Source: Bolinopsis microptera (Eukaryota; Ctenophora; Tentaculata; Lobata; Bolinopsidae). From it: 64,000 bases of DNA. A model generated the notes under the pieces. That model was given only the letters and a program-made list of their open reading frames with translations. It was not told where the DNA came from and did no database searches. The stretch lies in assembly GCF_026151205.1 (NCBI RefSeq), contig NC_087073.1:2252501-2316500 (forward strand). Direction: 5' to 3'. The position numbers were made by a program, and so were the translations under genes. Shown here one piece after another: positions 62,673 to 64,000 of this stretch (within the stretch, counting starts at the first letter, position 1; each line of letters opens with the position of its first letter).

Positions 62673-62766
62673 TTGTCAAGACCATCTTCCTTGTAGCTAC
62701 TGATGTAAATCCCGTCCAGTCCTCGAACCAAGCGAGACTCCCATTCGAAGTAGATCTTATATTTAC
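62673..62766 (-). CDS. M1 aminopeptidase exon: N-terminal domain
   Basis: KYKIYFEWESRLVRGLDGIY, then ISSYKEDGLDK, matching the ...DLDGFYRSSY strand of M1 peptidases. Enters in phase 1, so a 5' exon exists upstream. Confidence 0.82.
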
Positions 62767-64000
62767 CTGCATAGTAAACTGATACAGTAACTGAACTTTT
62801 AAATGTCTGAACACTTAATTTACCCAGCCCTTTGCCAACGTGTTCAGGTAAGAGTGTTACAAACCGCGATAACGTTCAGTATAGGTTTTTAAAGTGTGTC
62901 TCGTGAGTGTCAAGAAGCAATTCTATTAAAATATCCTGTAGACCGTCACCATGTGAACAGTAGACGAAAAAGAGAAGTTTTTACTTTCTTATTGTCCTCT
63001 GCAGCAAGTCTGAGGTTTAACTCGCTGAGAGCGACGATGAAGATGATAGCAGTTACATCGCCAAAACAATGTATTGAGTTACAGAAAATGAATAGCAGCC
63101 GGTTTACACTTTACAGAATTGCACATGATATATACATGACACAGGGGCTCCGTCACCAAGCAGACGATCGAGCAGACGAAACAGCTGACAGGGAAAATAC
63201 AAGAAGTGATTCCGAACGGGTGTAAGAACTATAAAATGGTATAGCTCTCGATGTACGAGTGTGCACGTGTGCGCGGCTCCGTTGTGGTAATAAATAACCA
63301 GCTGATATATAATGATATCCCGCCAAAAATTGAAACAGCTAGTACTGTGTCTTCTAGAATGTTCGCTTGGATGTTATGACAGCTTAAGACAGATATTTAC
63401 TAATCCACAGTTCAAATCTTTGACGATGAAATTGTAAATGTATAGGTATTATAATAGTTGAAATTTATAGATGTTTAGCTACCGAGCTGGCCGTGGTTAC
63501 GTGATGTTGAGAAATTTGTTGATTTCTGCATTTTCGAAACGTTCTTTTTTCGAAAAGGAACGCAAAGCCGTTTCCTGTCAGTCCGACTAACAAACTGAAG
63601 GGTGTTCCCACAATCCGGTCCGAGGTCCGGTTAACTTAAGCAGCTGTGAGCTGTTTAAGTGATAGCGAGAGGCAGATAGATGTAAAACTCTGCAGCTGCA
63701 GAACGAGAAGTGTCCTGCCTACTTATTCCTCAAACTAGCTCTTTCCTAGTTTAAACCGGAGGCGCCATATAGAGAATTTCCTTGGATAGCTGTCACGTGA
63801 CAGTCACGAGATATCGATTGAGCGCGTTTACTGGTTGAATATATAGCGCGTGATATTGAGCTATTATGCAGAGCCATTACGGACCCTATAAGGCGTAATT
63901 AAGAGCTGCAGCTAGCTCGGTCTCTATCACTTTCACTAGCTGCATCTAGCACGTGATATTTGCACAGCTAATTACACGCCTTATACGGTATAATCAACAG
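62767..64000. other. Aminopeptidase 5' intron or upstream region, no gene called
   Basis: No N-terminal M1 exon (short tail, membrane anchor, first beta-strands) was recognised. A 109-codon plus-strand frame at 62,896-63,225 is basic and has no family resemblance. 63,500-64,000 has several short palindromes (CAGCTGCAG, AGCTGTGAGCT, GTCACGTGAC). Confidence 0.35.

Larger units (their letters stand above)
47646..62766 (-). pseudogene. M1 zinc aminopeptidase (aminopeptidase N-like), coding exon split by an LTR element
   Basis: Gluzincin that removes N-terminal amino acids from peptides. Twelve exons are seen; the 5' part (membrane anchor, first beta-strands) is not in the window or not recognised. 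Motifs: MPCFDEPSFKATF, the GAMENW exopeptidase motif, zinc site HELAHQWFG with distal Glu in WLNEGFASY, then the ERAP1-like C-terminal domain. Exons join in phase: 62,673-62,766; 62,252-62,534; 61,897-62,023; 61,456-61,724; 61,127-61,261; 60,837-60,983; split exon 60,645-60,700 plus 50,502-50,641; 50,118-50,334; 48,778-49,055; 48,365-48,515; 48,069-48,143; 47,646-47,828. About 95 residues expected between 50,118 and 49,055 were not found. With the element in place no full-length product is likely unless the 10 kb is spliced out. The gene is otherwise intact, so a recent or polymorphic disruption fits better than an old pseudogene. Confidence 0.82.

Noticed and set aside
62896-63225. 109-codon plus-strand ORF
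   Set aside because: No family resemblance and it lies in what is probably the aminopeptidase 5' intron; could not be supported.

Overview
This window looks like the nuclear genome of an invertebrate metazoan. Genes are split by many short-to-large GT-AG introns, there are animal chromatin and peptidase genes, degenerate TTAGGG-like tracts, SINE/LINE/Penelope/LTR relics and very long minisatellites. I cannot name the species. Reading by eye gives three minus-strand host genes, one small plus-strand gene nested in an intron, and a large repeat load.

Minus strand, 38.02-35.86 kb: a two-exon gene for a 179-residue acidic protein whose C-terminus resembles male-enhanced antigen 1 (MEA1). Only 325 bp further on, in the same direction, begins a KDM5 (JARID1/Lid) histone H3K4 demethylase. 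It runs from 35,531 to 5,879 in at least 26 exons: JmjN, ARID, PHD1, JmjC with iron ligands intact, a shortened C5HC2 finger, the PLU-1 region, PHD2 and PHD3. Its introns hold a 5'-truncated LINE with an open 946-codon frame, a 4.3-kb array of 56-bp units, a 2.1-kb array of 33-bp units touching the PHD2 exon, and a 4.2-kb pyrimidine-rich array complex. That complex is itself the intron of a small plus-strand gene encoding three RanBP2-type zinc fingers. Exons 18 and 20 of KDM5 carry apparent compensating frameshifts.

38-47.6 kb is gene-poor. It holds a tRNA-derived SINE, a poly-C run, a 1.67-kb inverted-repeat element with a TA duplication (mariner-like ends) enclosing a LINE 3' fragment, a second LINE C-terminal relic, a ~355-bp tandem repeat and a nested palindromic repeat complex.

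47.6-62.8 kb, minus strand: an M1 zinc aminopeptidase gene (GAMEN, HELAH...E), incomplete at its 5' end. One of its coding exons is split by a 10,003-bp plus-strand LTR retrotransposon (50,642-60,644) with a 5-bp target duplication (ATCAC) and LTRs that differ only by one CT unit and one C. The element has a gag-like ORF but no recognisable protease or reverse transcriptase. Its interior is dominated by three palindrome-bearing minisatellites and may be a removable leader intron. This very young, apparently non-autonomous, gag-only element interrupting a host enzyme gene is the most notable system in the window.

The distal ends (1-5.7 kb and 62.8-64 kb) hold old repeats, a Penelope-like relic and no confident genes.
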